Made by a program: the position numbers and the translations under genes. From the NCBI GenBank assembly GCA_031460175.1, contig JAVKGW010000001.1, positions 1 through 64,000 on the forward strand: 64,000 nt of DNA, written 5' to 3'. Shown in pieces: positions 51,948 through 61,255 of the stretch; the stretch's first letter is position 1, and each line of letters opens with the position of its first letter. Under the pieces are notes generated by a model. The model saw nothing but the letters and a program-made list of their open reading frames with translations, did no database searches and was not told where the DNA came from. This stretch comes from Armatimonadota bacterium (GTDB lineage: Bacteria; Sysuimicrobiota; Sysuimicrobiia; Sysuimicrobiales; Sysuimicrobiaceae).

Positions 51948-53228
51948 ATGACTTGTCCTCGAGCGGGGCTCATGCTTTGGGGATTCGTCCTTGCGGTCCT
52001 GGTGGGAATCCCCTCCGCCCTGGGAGGCCCTGTGGAGCCCATCGTCCTGGGGGTCCCTACCGCCCTGGGACACTCCGACGGTGCGGATTCCCTGCGGGCG
52101 GTGCAGCTGGCCGTGGAGGAGATCAACGCCCGCGGGGGCGTGCGGGTAGCCGGCGTGCGACGTCCCCTCCAGGTGGTCTCCATCGACACCCGGGAGCACG
52201 AGCCCGGGATCCCCATCCACGATGCCCTTGCGGCCCTGGAGAAGCTCATCACGGAACGACGACCCCACGCCATCGTGGTGGGCGCCTTCCGGTCCGAGGT
52301 GCTGCTGGCGGCCATGGACGTGATCGCCCGTTACCGGATCCCCTACATCGTCACCATCGCCATGACCCCTCTCTTTGAGCAGCGCATCGCGAGCGATCCA
52401 GGGAAGTACCGGTACCTGTTCCGCATGGGCCTGCAGAGCGAGTACTTCGCGGGCAACCTGGCCCGGGTGCTGGGATTCGTCAAGTCGCGGTATGGACTTT
52501 CCCGGGTCCACTTCGCCTACCAGGACGTGCTGTGGGCCAAGGGGACCGTGAGCATCTTGGAGACCTGGGCCCGGCAATCGGGCTGGGCCGTGGTGGGCAG
52601 CGACGCGTATCCCACCGGCGCTACGGACTTCTCCGCCACCGTGGTCCGGGCACAGAGTGGCCGTGCGCAGATCATCGTGCCCGTGTTCGACATGCCTCAG
52701 GCCGGAATCCTGGTCAAGCAGGTGAAAACCACCCGACTCCCCGTCCTGATGGTGGGGTACGTGGTCCCCGTGGTCCCGGGAACTGCCTGGCAGACCTTTG
52801 AAGGGGCCGTGGACGGATTCGTGCAATTCCTGCACGAGCCGGGGGCCATTGCCGTGAAGGCCTTGCCGAAGTCCGTGCACTTCAACCGCGCGTACGGTCA
52901 GAAGTACGGGGAGGAAGCCCGCCTCCGCCTCGGTGGGCACGGCCCCGGGCCTTCGTACGACGCGGTGTACGTGGTGGCCCAAGCCATCGAGCGGGCCGGC
53001 ACCCTGGATCCGGACCGGGTGGCGGAGGAGATCCGCAGGACGGATATGGAGGGGGTGATCGGGAGGATCCGGTTCAACGATCGCCACCAGGTGGTGTACG
53101 GGGGCTTACCTCACCAGACCGCCATCAGCCTGGCCTTCCAGTGGCGAGCTCCGGGTCGACGGGTGGTGGTGTGGCCGGAGATCGCCGCGGAGGACGAAAT
53201 CCGCCTGCCGGCGGAATTGAAGCGATAG
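51948..53228 (+). CDS. Branched-chain amino-acid-type ABC binding protein
   Basis: A 426-residue exported protein of the LivJ/type I periplasmic binding fold. Signal peptide LMLWGFVLAVLVGIPSALGG. Typical blocks: IVLGVPTALGHSDGADSLRA, QLAVEEINARGGVRVAG, VVGAFRSEVLLAAMDV and GPSYDAVYVVAQAIERAG. Substrate is unclear; LivJ-like receptors bind amino acids, amides, urea, or aromatic and other carboxylates. The adjacent acyl-CoA synthetase and thiolase favour an organic acid. Confidence 0.9.
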   Translation: MTCPRAGLMLWGFVLAVLVGIPSALGGPVEPIVLGVPTALGHSDGADSLRAVQLAVEEINARGGVRVAGVRRPLQVVSIDTREHEPGIPIHDALAALEKLITERRPHAIVVGAFRSEVLLAAMDVIARYRIPYIVTIAMTPLFEQRIASDPGKYRYLFRMGLQSEYFAGNLARVLGFVKSRYGLSRVHFAYQDVLWAKGTVSILETWARQSGWAVVGSDAYPTGATDFSATVVRAQSGRAQIIVPVFDMPQAGILVKQVKTTRLPVLMVGYVVPVVPGTAWQTFEGAVDGFVQFLHEPGAIAVKALPKSVHFNRAYGQKYGEEARLRLGGHGPGPSYDAVYVVAQAIERAGTLDPDRVAEEIRRTDMEGVIGRIRFNDRHQVVYGGLPHQTAISLAFQWRAPGRRVVVWPEIAAEDEIRLPAELKR

Positions 53229-53261
53229 GCACGCTCATCGCCCGGAGGTCGCGGGCCTTCT

Positions 53262-54141
53262 ATGTTCGAAGTTTTAAGTGTGTTGCTTTACGGCCTCGTC
53301 CAGTCCGCGGTGCTCCTGCTCATCGCGCTGGGCTTCAGCGTGACCTTTGGTATTTCCGGGATCCCCAACTTCGCCCACGGGGGGATCTACATCCTCTCGG
53401 GGTTTGCCTGCTGGTACCTCCTGCGCGTAGCGGGATGGCCCTACCCGGCGGCCGTGATCGCCACCGTGATCCTCGCGGCCGCCCTCGGGGCGCTGCTGTA
53501 CTGGCTGGTGATCCGGCCGGTGCGGCGCCTGACCCTCGCGGAGGTGTTGGCGACCTTCGCGGTGGGCGTCGCGTTCCTCGAGCTCTTCCGGTGGATGGGT
53601 CTCGTCACATACGAGTTCAACCTCCCCCCCCATCCTTCCCGGATCCCTGACCATCGGTGGAGTCACCATGGATCGCCACCGGTTGGTGATCGTGGGCGCC
53701 GCGGCGGGTCTGGGCGTGTCCCTCTGGTGGTTTGGCCGCGCCACCCGCACGGGGCTCGCACTGCGGGCCCTGGCCCAGGAGGAGTACACGGCCCTGGCCA
53801 TGGGGGTGAAGGAGGACCGCATGGCGGCCATCAGCGTGGCCCTCGGGAGCGCCCTGGCCGCGGTAGCCGCGGTGTTGGTGCTCCCGCTCGGCATCATCTC
53901 CATCAACCTGGGCTATGATGCCATCCTCATCGCCCTCGCCCTCACCGTCGTGGGAGGAACGGAACGGACCGCGGGCCTGATCGTAGCCGCCCTCCTCGTG
54001 GGGATGGGGACTGTGATCGCCAGCATGGTGCTGGGACCCCACTGGAGCGAGGTGATTTACCTCCTGGCCATCGTGGTGGTCCTGGCGGTGCGGCCCTCGG
54101 GGATCCTGGGGCGGTTCAAGGAGCTGGAAGAGCGCGTATGA
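53262..54141 (+). pseudogene. LivH-type permease gene interrupted at a C8 run
   Basis: The first part (MFEVLSVLLYGLVQSAVLLL to ELFRWMGLVTYEFNLPP) is in one frame and the second (LPGSLTIGGVTMDRHRLVIV to GILGRFKELEERV) in another. The switch occurs at eight consecutive C (53624-53631); removing one C gives a normal 292-residue LivH with no other damage. Causes could be a sequencing or assembly error in the homopolymer, slippage-based on/off control, or a real recent mutation. The rest of the operon is intact, and the stop overlaps livM (ATGA), favouring error or slippage over decay. Confidence 0.85.
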
Positions 54142-55154
54142 GGCAATCGGGCTACCGTCGGGAACGACTGGATCGGGGCATCAAGGTGCGGGCCGACGAC
54201 GTCTTCGTGCTGGTGTCCGGGCGGGAGATGCTGTACCTCGCGGGCCCGCGGCTGGCGGCGACGATCGCCCTCCTTGGGTTTCCCCTGCTGGCACCCTGGA
54301 CGGGAGCGTACTGGCAGACGGTCTTCCTCATCGTGGTGGCCATGATGCTCCTGGCCATCAGCTGGGCGTTCCTGGAGCGGGTGGGGCTCGTCTCCCTGGG
54401 ACAGAGTTTTTTCTTTGGCGTGGGGGGGTATCTCACCGCCATCGGCGCGGTCTACCTCCGGCTCCCTTCCTTTTTCGCCGTCCTCTTCGGCACCGTCGCA
54501 GGCGCTGTCGCCTGTGCGTTGCTGCTGGCACCCGTTCTCCGACTGCGGGGCGTGTACTTCAGCCTCGTGACCTTCGCCCTGCCCCTCCTCTTCGCCCGGA
54601 TCATCGAGGCCACCAAGATCCTGGGGGGCACGGAGGGGTTCGCGGGAGTGCCCGGTCTGGGCGCTCTCCCCACCCGGCAATATCTGCTGGTCCTCGCCCT
54701 GCTGGGAACCGCCTTTGCCTTCCAGCGTCTCTTGGACAGCGACTACGGGCTCGTGCTCCGGGCCATCCGGGACAACGATGTGGGGGTGAGGGCCTCTGGA
54801 ATCCCCGTGGACCGGTGGAAGTTCTGGGCCGTCCTGGTGGGGACGCTGCCCGCGGCCTTCGCGGGCAGCGTCCTGGCCACGCACTACCACGTGGTGGGGA
54901 TGTCCGCCTTCTCCCTGGAGTACTCCGTCCTCCCCCTGACCGCTGCGGTCTTGGGTGGAAGTGAGATGGTCGCAGGGGCAGCGGTGGGAGCCGCGCTCAT
55001 CGTCCCCCTTTCGGAAGTGCTGCGTGCCTTCGGCACCCTGCGGGTGGTGGCGTACTGTCTTGTGCTCGTGGCGGTCCTCGTGGGAGTCCCGGAGGGGGTG
55101 TTCGCCCTGGCGCGGAGGAGGTATCACCAGTTCGAACGATGGGTGCCCATCTGA
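54138..55154 (+). CDS. LivM-type ABC permease
   Basis: A 338-residue branched-chain-type permease with about nine helices. LivM blocks: FLERVGLVSLGQSFFFGVGGY, RGVYFSLVTFALPLLFARII, GTEGFAGVPGL, and the EAA-like RAIRDNDVGVRASGIPVDRW. A 35-residue charged N-terminal extension precedes the first helix. ATG 54138 overlaps the livH stop. Partner of the LivH-type subunit. Confidence 0.92.
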   Translation: MRQSGYRRERLDRGIKVRADDVFVLVSGREMLYLAGPRLAATIALLGFPLLAPWTGAYWQTVFLIVVAMMLLAISWAFLERVGLVSLGQSFFFGVGGYLTAIGAVYLRLPSFFAVLFGTVAGAVACALLLAPVLRLRGVYFSLVTFALPLLFARIIEATKILGGTEGFAGVPGLGALPTRQYLLVLALLGTAFAFQRLLDSDYGLVLRAIRDNDVGVRASGIPVDRWKFWAVLVGTLPAAFAGSVLATHYHVVGMSAFSLEYSVLPLTAAVLGGSEMVAGAAVGAALIVPLSEVLRAFGTLRVVAYCLVLVAVLVGVPEGVFALARRRYHQFERWVPI

Positions 55155-55161
55155 AGCCTTC

Positions 55162-55920
55162 ATGGAGCCTGTGCTCGTCGTAGAGGACCTCCACAAGCGC
55201 TTCGGCGGAGTCCGGGCTCTGGATGGGGTGAGCCTGGAGGTACTACCCGGCGAAGCCGTGGGGATCATCGGCCCCAACGGGTCCGGCAAGACGACCCTCA
55301 TCAACCTCATCACCGGCTTCGGGCGGCCCGATCGCGGACGGATCCTCTACCGGGGCCGCGACATCACCCGGCTCCCTCCCGAGGCCCGCGTGCGGCTGGG
55401 GATCGCCCGCAGCTTCCAGATGCCCCGTCCTTTCTACCATCTGCCCGCCTTCAAGAACGCGGTGATCCCGCTTTGTTCGGTGAGAGCCCGGGAGCGGCTG
55501 GGGAGTGGCTACGGGCGCCGGGAGGAGGTGGCGCTGGATCTCCTGGAGGAGGTGGGGTTCGAGCGGGACGCGGCGCTGCTGTACAAACCCGCGGTGGAGC
55601 TCCCCCACGGGTACCTGAAGCGACTCGAGCTGGCGCGGTGCCTCGCATTGGACCCGGAACTCCTCTTGCTCGACGAGTTGTTTTCCGGTGTGAGTCCCGC
55701 GGAAGCCAGCAGCCTCGTCCCCGTGCTGCTCCGGCTCACGGAGGAGGGACGCTCCCTGGTCCTCGTGGAGCACCGGCTTGCGGAGCTGTTCCAGGTGGTC
55801 GGGAGGGTGGTGGTCCTCGATTTCGGCCGGAAGATCGCGGAAGGGTCTCCCGCAGAGATCATGGTGCACGAGGAGGTTCGACGGGCCTACCTGGGAAGGG
55901 AGGTGACGGCCCCTGCTTGA
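55162..55920 (+). CDS. LivG-type ABC ATPase
   Basis: A 252-residue ATPase: VEDLHKRFGGVRALDGVSLE, Walker A IIGPNGSGKTTLINLITGF, signature region ELPHGYLKRLELARCLALDP in place of LSGGQ, and Walker B LLLLDELFSGVSPAE where DEP is replaced by DEL. LivG proteins often have degenerate signatures, but Leu after the catalytic Glu is less common. ATG 55162, 7 nt after livM. Works with the LivF-type ATPase. Confidence 0.92.
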   Translation: MEPVLVVEDLHKRFGGVRALDGVSLEVLPGEAVGIIGPNGSGKTTLINLITGFGRPDRGRILYRGRDITRLPPEARVRLGIARSFQMPRPFYHLPAFKNAVIPLCSVRARERLGSGYGRREEVALDLLEEVGFERDAALLYKPAVELPHGYLKRLELARCLALDPELLLLDELFSGVSPAEASSLVPVLLRLTEEGRSLVLVEHRLAELFQVVGRVVVLDFGRKIAEGSPAEIMVHEEVRRAYLGREVTAPA

Positions 55921-55933
55921 GGTCCAGCGTCTG

Positions 55934-56668
55934 GTGGTGTTCTACGAGAACGCCCTGGGGCTCAACGAGGTGAGCCTGGAAGTCCGGCCCGGGGAGGTGG
56001 TGGGGGTTTTCGGATCCAACGGGGCGGGAAAGACCACCCTGCTGAGCACCGTGGCAGGCCTGACCCTCGTGTACGGGCGCCGGGAGCAGCGGCGGGGCGG
56101 GATTCGGGTCACGGTGGTGGGCTCAGTGCGCCTGGACGGACAGGACATCACGGAGTGGGAGGTCCCCGAGCGGGTACGAAGAGGTCTCGTCCTGTGCCGG
56201 GAACGCCACGCGGTGTTCCGGGATCTCACCGTGGGGGAGAACCTCCGGATGGGCGGGTACCTCCGGTCGGCCAGGGAGGTGGAGGAGGGGATCGCCTTCG
56301 CCTGCGAACTGATGCCCCCCCTGCGGAGGCTGTGGCGGAAGCCCGCGGGCATGCTGAGCGGGGGGGAGCAGCAGATGGTGGCGATCGGCATGGCGCTGGT
56401 GGCCCGGCCCCGCTGGCTCCTGCTGGACGAACCCCTCCTGGGTCTGAGCCCGGCCTTGCAGGGGGAGATCGTCCGGACCATCGGGGACATCCGAGGGCAG
56501 GGCGTGTCCGTGGTGGTGGCGGAGCAGTATGCCCGTGCGGTCCTCCCCGTGGTGGACCGTGGATACGTGCTGGAAAGCGGCGCCCTCGTGCTCTCCGGAA
56601 CTCGGGAGGAACTCCTCGACCGTCCTGAAGTGCTGAGCGCTTACTTCGGAGCCGGGTGGCAGCGGTGA
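55934..56668 (+). CDS. LivF-type ABC ATPase (start uncertain)
   Basis: About 244 residues from GTG 55934. Walker A VFGSNGAGKTTLLSTVAGL, signature PAGMLSGGEQQMVAIGMAL, Walker B WLLLDEPLLGLSPALQ. In-family homology continues upstream of the GTG as LLEVQRL, to about 55913, overlapping the livG stop in another frame; no ATG, GTG or TTG exists there in frame, only CTG. So either a CTG start is used or the protein is about 7 residues shorter than usual. A loop of about 15 residues (REQRRGGIRVTVVG) between Walker A and Q-loop is unusual. Confidence 0.88.
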   Translation: MVFYENALGLNEVSLEVRPGEVVGVFGSNGAGKTTLLSTVAGLTLVYGRREQRRGGIRVTVVGSVRLDGQDITEWEVPERVRRGLVLCRERHAVFRDLTVGENLRMGGYLRSAREVEEGIAFACELMPPLRRLWRKPAGMLSGGEQQMVAIGMALVARPRWLLLDEPLLGLSPALQGEIVRTIGDIRGQGVSVVVAEQYARAVLPVVDRGYVLESGALVLSGTREELLDRPEVLSAYFGAGWQR

Positions 56669-56674
56669 CGACGC

Positions 56675-58336
56675 ATGCGCGAAGGAACGTCGGTGCTGGA
56701 TGAGGCCTTCCGGAAAGCGGCCCGGGACCGGGCGGGACACCCCGCCCTCGTGTACCTGGGAGAACGCTACTCCTTCCGAGACCTGGAAGAACTGGTGGAG
56801 GGCCTAGCCCGCGGCCTGGAGCGCCTGGGAGTGGAGGCGGGGGAACGCGTCGTGCTGTACATGCCCCACTGCCCGCAATGGGTCGTGACCTGGCTTGCCC
56901 TTCGGCGGCGGGGCGCGGTAGCCGTCCCGATCTCCCCACAGTACGGGCCCCGGGACGTGGGGTATGTGGTGCGGGATGCAGGGGCATCCGTGCTGTTCTG
57001 CGCGGATACCCTGTTCGGATACGCGGCTCAGGTCCAGCAGGAGGTGGGCCTCCGGTGCATGGTAGTAACCGGAATTGGGGACCTGCTCCCGTGGTGGAAG
57101 CGGGCCGTGGCAAGAGCTCTCGACCGGCTCCCCGCGGGCCGGGTACGGCTTTCTGAGTTCGTCTTCCCCTTCCGAGAGGTCCTCGCGGGCTCCTCCCGAC
57201 CCGCAAGGCGGGGGGAATCACCCGGAAGTGCAAAGGGACCGGAGGGACTGTGCGAGCTGCTGTACACCGGAGGGACCCTGGGACCTCCCAAGGGCGTACC
57301 GATCTCCGAACCAGCGCTCCTGGAGAGCATGCGGATCCAGCGGGAGACCAGCCTCGGAGCGGTCCCCCTGGGCTCGGACGTGGTCATCCAGGGGGCCGCT
57401 CTGTACCACATCCTGGGCCAAGCGCAAGGGCTCGGGGCGATCCTGGCCGGGGAGACCCTGGTCCTGCTGCCCCGCATGAACTGGGACGCGTTCCTGGATC
57501 ACATCGGGCGGTACCGGGTCACCACCCTCTTCGGGACTCCCACCCTGTACCGGACCATTCTGGAGCACCCCCGGCTGGACGAGTATGACCTGCGCTCCCT
57601 CCGCTACTGCTTCTCCGCGGGTGACACCCTCCCCCTGGAGCTGGCTCGACGGTGGAAGGCGCGGTTCGGCCGGGAGATCCACCAGGGGTACGGGGCCACG
57701 GAGGCGTGCGGGGCCATCTCCATGACCCCCGCAGGGCAGCCGTTCCCGGATGGGACCGTAGGACGGGTGGTGCGGGGAAGGGAGGTCCGGATCGTGGATC
57801 CCGAAACCTTACGGCCGTGCGCTCCCGGTGAGCCCGGGGAGCTGCTCGTATCCGGTCCGCACCTCCCCACCGCCTACTGGAACAAGCCCGAGGAGACCCG
57901 GAGGGCCTTCGTCTGGTACGAGGGGCGCGTGTGGTACCGAACCGGAGACATCCTGCGCATGGATGCGGATGGGTGGCTCTACTTCGTGGACCGGTCCGCG
58001 GACCTCATCAAGAAGCGGGGCTACCGGGTGGCACCCGCCCGGGTGGAGTCCGTCCTGCAGGAGCACCCCGCGGTGATCGGAGCGTGCGTGGTGGGCGTGC
58101 CGGATGCGGAAGGGGGAGAACGCATCAAGGCCTTCGTGGTCCTCAAGGAGGACCTGCGTGGGGTTTCCGCGTACGAGCTCCTGCGCTGGTGCCGAGAGCG
58201 GCTGGCGCCCTACGAGGTGCCGGACTCCCTCGAGTTCCGCGACATGCTGCCGAAATCCAAGGTGGGCAAACTGCTCCGCCGGGAGCTCCGGGAGGAGGAG
58301 CGCCGGAAGTGGGCGCAGGCCGTGAAGCGGCGCTGA
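56675..58336 (+). CDS. AMP-forming acyl-CoA synthetase/ligase
   Basis: A 553-residue ANL-superfamily enzyme that activates a carboxylate to acyl-CoA via acyl-AMP. P-loop-like motif LLYTGGTLGPPKGVPIS (the usual TSGTTGxPKG is altered to YTGGTLGPPKG), QGYGATEACGAISMTP, RTGDILRMDADGWLYFVDR and the C-terminal catalytic Lys in PKSKVGKLLRREL. ATG 56675 is 7 nt after livF. Coupling with an ABC importer suggests the imported acid is its substrate; chain length or aromatic nature cannot be told. Confidence 0.92.
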   Translation: MREGTSVLDEAFRKAARDRAGHPALVYLGERYSFRDLEELVEGLARGLERLGVEAGERVVLYMPHCPQWVVTWLALRRRGAVAVPISPQYGPRDVGYVVRDAGASVLFCADTLFGYAAQVQQEVGLRCMVVTGIGDLLPWWKRAVARALDRLPAGRVRLSEFVFPFREVLAGSSRPARRGESPGSAKGPEGLCELLYTGGTLGPPKGVPISEPALLESMRIQRETSLGAVPLGSDVVIQGAALYHILGQAQGLGAILAGETLVLLPRMNWDAFLDHIGRYRVTTLFGTPTLYRTILEHPRLDEYDLRSLRYCFSAGDTLPLELARRWKARFGREIHQGYGATEACGAISMTPAGQPFPDGTVGRVVRGREVRIVDPETLRPCAPGEPGELLVSGPHLPTAYWNKPEETRRAFVWYEGRVWYRTGDILRMDADGWLYFVDRSADLIKKRGYRVAPARVESVLQEHPAVIGACVVGVPDAEGGERIKAFVVLKEDLRGVSAYELLRWCRERLAPYEVPDSLEFRDMLPKSKVGKLLRRELREEERRKWAQAVKRR

Positions 58337-58349
58337 AGGAGGGAGGAAG

Positions 58350-59552
58350 GTGCGGTTCGAGCGGGTGTTCATCCCGTACGGCGGCTACTGGTCCACGCCC
58401 TTCGTCCGGTGGCAAGGGAGCTTCGCCCACCTCCACCCCATCCCGTTCGCCGCGGAGATCGCCCGGCGGGCCCTGGGGGACCGGGGGATCCTTCCCACGG
58501 CCTTCGACGGGCTCCGCCTCGGCATGACCGTACCGGCCAAACACGCTTTCTTCGGGGCTCCGTGGCTCGCTGGGCTATTGGGGGCCGAGCGCTTAACGGG
58601 GCCCACCACCAGCCAGGCCTGCGCCACCGCCGCGCGGGTCGTGGCGGACGCGGCCGCGGAGATCGAGGTGGGCGGAGCTCAAGCCATCCTGGCCATCACC
58701 TGCGACCGGACCAGCAACGGACCCCACGTCTACTATCCGAACCCCCTGGGCCCCGGAGGGAAAGGGGAGAGCGAGGACTGGGTCTGGGACAACTTCTTTC
58801 TGGATCCCTACGCTCGCAATGCCCAGATCGAGACCGCGGAGCGGGTGGCCCGGGAGCATGGGTTCACCCGGAAGGCCCAGGAGGAGCTCACCTTGCTCCG
58901 GTACGCGCAGTATCAGGCTGCCCTCGCGGACGATGCCGCCTTCCAGCGGCGCTACATGGTAACTCCCATCGAGGTACCGGATCCTTCGGGGCGGAAGCTC
59001 CTCGCCACGGTGACGGGGGACGAGGGCATCCACCCCACCACCGCGGAAGGACTCGCCCGCCTTGCGCCCGTGCTCCCGGAAGGGACGGTGACCTACGGGA
59101 CCCAGACCCACCCCGCGGACGGGAACTGCGGCATGATGGTGGCCACCCGGGAGCGGGCCAGGGAGCTCAGCCGGGACCCTGGGATCCCGGTGCGGCTCGT
59201 GGCCTTCGCACAAGCCCGGGTACGAAAGGGGTACATGCCTGAGGCCACCGCGGAGGCGGCGAAGCGGGTCCTCGCGGTGGCCGATCTGAACGTCCGGGAC
59301 CTGCGGGCCCTCAAGACCCACAACCCCTTCGCGGTCAACGACCTCTACTTCGCGAAAGCCCTGGGGATCCCGCCGGAGCGCTTCAACAACTACGGCAGCT
59401 CCCTGGTGTACGGACACCCGCAGGCCCCTACGGGCATGCGGCTCCTCATGGAGCTCATCGAAGAGCTGGTGCTCGTGGGCGGCGGGTACGGCCTGTTCTC
59501 CGGCTGCGCGGCCGGGGATAGCGCCGCCGCCCTCCTCCTCCAGGTCGGCTGA
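58350..59552 (+). CDS. Divergent thiolase family protein
   Basis: A 400-residue thiolase-fold protein. Nucleophile Cys91 in TTSQACATAARVVADAA, a His in YGHPQAPTGMRLLMELIE aligning to the GHP motif, and a C-terminal Cys in LFSGCAAGDSAAALLLQ instead of the usual CGGGG. THNPFAVNDLYFAKALG is thiolase-like. Divergence suggests a specialised acyl transfer or ketoacyl cleavage rather than ordinary acetoacetyl-CoA thiolase. GTG 58350, 13 nt after the synthetase, same operon. Confidence 0.85.
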   Translation: MRFERVFIPYGGYWSTPFVRWQGSFAHLHPIPFAAEIARRALGDRGILPTAFDGLRLGMTVPAKHAFFGAPWLAGLLGAERLTGPTTSQACATAARVVADAAAEIEVGGAQAILAITCDRTSNGPHVYYPNPLGPGGKGESEDWVWDNFFLDPYARNAQIETAERVAREHGFTRKAQEELTLLRYAQYQAALADDAAFQRRYMVTPIEVPDPSGRKLLATVTGDEGIHPTTAEGLARLAPVLPEGTVTYGTQTHPADGNCGMMVATRERARELSRDPGIPVRLVAFAQARVRKGYMPEATAEAAKRVLAVADLNVRDLRALKTHNPFAVNDLYFAKALGIPPERFNNYGSSLVYGHPQAPTGMRLLMELIEELVLVGGGYGLFSGCAAGDSAAALLLQVG

Positions 59553-59582
59553 ACGCGCCGGCCCGCTCCGGAACGTCCCCGC

Positions 59583-59611
59583 TTGCCGGGAGACCCTTGG
59601 TGTGCCCTAAT
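59583..59611 (+). promoter_or_regulatory. Candidate promoter of chrA
   Basis: TTGCCG (59583-59588), 17-bp spacer, CCTAAT (59606-59611), 8 nt before the chrA start, which implies a near-leaderless transcript. Moderate match. Confidence 0.45.
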
Positions 59612-59619
59612 CTGAGGCC

Positions 59620-60750
59620 ATGGGTAAGCCCCAACCCCCCGGCGACCTCGGCGCACTGGTCGCCCTTTTTCTGCGCCTGGGGGCCACCGCCTTCGGCGGA
59701 CCCGCGGTGCACATCGCCCTGATGCGGGAGGAGGTGGTGCGCCGACGCAGGTGGCTCACGGACCAGGAATTCCTCGATCTCCTGGGCGCCACCAACCTCA
59801 TCCCAGGTCCCAACTCCACGGAGATGGCCATCCACATCGGGTATGTCCGGGCAGGGTACTGGGGACTCCTCGCGGCAGGCGCGAGCTTCATCTTGCCCGC
59901 TTTCCTCCTCGTGCTCGCCCTCGCCTGGGCCTACGTGCGATGGGGGTCCCTGCCGGAAGTGGGCATGGCCTTCTACGGCGCCAAGCCGGTGATGGTGGCC
60001 ATCGTAGCCCACGCCTTGTGGGGCCTGGGCCGGACCGCCTTCAAGGACCGCCCAGTAGCCCTCATCGCCCTTTTGGGTCTGGTCCTGAACTTGCTGGGCG
60101 TGCACGAACTCGTGTTGCTGCTCGCGGGAGGGATCGGCACCATGCTCGTGCGGCGCGTGGGGGCCGGCGGTACAGCGCTCGCGCTCCTGCCCGGGGTCGC
60201 GGCCTTGCCGGCCGCGGCCCCGACCTCTTTCAGCCTGGGGACCCTGTTCTGGGTCTTCCTCAAAATCGGAGCCGTACTGTTCGGAAGCGGGTACGTGCTC
60301 CTGGCGTTCCTGCGGGCAGACCTCGTGGAGCGGCTGCGATGGATGACCCTGGCGCAGCTCCTGGACGCGGTGGCCGTGGGCCAGATCACGCCCGGGCCCG
60401 TGTTCACCACCGCCACCTTCATCGGGTATCTCCTGGGCGGGCTGGCGGGGGCCGTGGTGGCCACCGTGGGGATCTTCCTCCCCGCCTTCGGGTTCGTGGC
60501 CGCCACCCATCCCTTCGTCCCGCGGCTCCGGCGCTCCGCGTGGGCCGCGGCCTTCCTGGACGGGGTGAACGCGGTCTCCTGGGCCCTCATGGCCGCGGTG
60601 ACCTGGTACCTGGCCCGCGCCTCCCTCGTGGATCTCCCCACCGCCCTCCTCGCCCTCGTCTCCGGCCTCGCCCTGTTCCGCACGAACCTCAACCCCGCGG
60701 TGCTGCTCGTGATGGGGGCCGTGGCGGGGATTCTGATCCGAAGCCTGTGA
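59620..60750 (+). CDS. chrA: Chromate transporter, long-chain ChrA
   Basis: A 376-residue two-domain CHR protein for chromate efflux. Each half has the CHR motif: FLRLGATAFGGPAVHIALMR with NLIPGPNSTEMAIHIGY, and FLKIGAVLFGSGYVLLAFLR with VGQITPGPVFTTATFIGYLL. About ten helices. ATG 59620. Chromate resistance is the demonstrated role of the family; sulfate or other oxyanion links are possible. It stands alone, away from the main metal island. Confidence 0.93.
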   Translation: MGKPQPPGDLGALVALFLRLGATAFGGPAVHIALMREEVVRRRRWLTDQEFLDLLGATNLIPGPNSTEMAIHIGYVRAGYWGLLAAGASFILPAFLLVLALAWAYVRWGSLPEVGMAFYGAKPVMVAIVAHALWGLGRTAFKDRPVALIALLGLVLNLLGVHELVLLLAGGIGTMLVRRVGAGGTALALLPGVAALPAAAPTSFSLGTLFWVFLKIGAVLFGSGYVLLAFLRADLVERLRWMTLAQLLDAVAVGQITPGPVFTTATFIGYLLGGLAGAVVATVGIFLPAFGFVAATHPFVPRLRRSAWAAAFLDGVNAVSWALMAAVTWYLARASLVDLPTALLALVSGLALFRTNLNPAVLLVMGAVAGILIRSL

Positions 60751-60810
60751 CAGATCCGTGATCCTCCCGGCCCAGGATGAGGGCAAAACCCGGAACGGGA
60801 GGTGTTGCCG

Positions 60811-61248
60811 ATGCGCTGGACGGGAGTCATCCTGCTGATCACGGGTCTCGTGACCGCGGGGTATGCCTCCTACCACGAGCAGCAGCCCGCGGGGAGCGGG
60901 GAACCGGCCTGGAAGGTCCAGGCCAGGACCGCGGCCACCCACGCGGGGTTCGCCGCGGGCGGGGACTCCCTGAGCTACGTGGAGCAGCACTTGGGGCATG
61001 CCCTGAACTGCCTCGAGGGACCCCGGGGTCGCCATTTCAACCGGGCCTGGGGTCACGTGTGCGAGGGGCAGGGACAAGGGATCCTCGTGGACCTGCAAAA
61101 CGACCGGGTGGGGAGAAGCTGGATGCTGGTGGCGGAGGCCGCGCGGGACCTCGCGGTAAAGGGCCTCCAAAGCCGGGAGTTGAGCCAGCGGAAGAACGCT
61201 GCGAGAGGCGTGGCAGAGCTTTTGCGCCTCATCGCGGAGACCCGGTAG
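60811..61248 (+). CDS. Unknown exported small protein
   Basis: A 145-residue protein with an N-terminal hydrophobic segment (WTGVILLITGLVTAGYAS) that may be a signal or anchor. The mature part is helical with YVEQHLGHALNCLEGPRGRH and HVCEGQGQG; the paired His and two Cys could bind metal or heme or form a disulfide. ATG 60811 has GGGAGG upstream. I do not recognise a named family. It lies between chrA and ccmF, so a link to cytochrome maturation is possible but unproven. Confidence 0.65.
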   Translation: MRWTGVILLITGLVTAGYASYHEQQPAGSGEPAWKVQARTAATHAGFAAGGDSLSYVEQHLGHALNCLEGPRGRHFNRAWGHVCEGQGQGILVDLQNDRVGRSWMLVAEAARDLAVKGLQSRELSQRKNAARGVAELLRLIAETR

Positions 61249-61255
61249 AGTCGTT

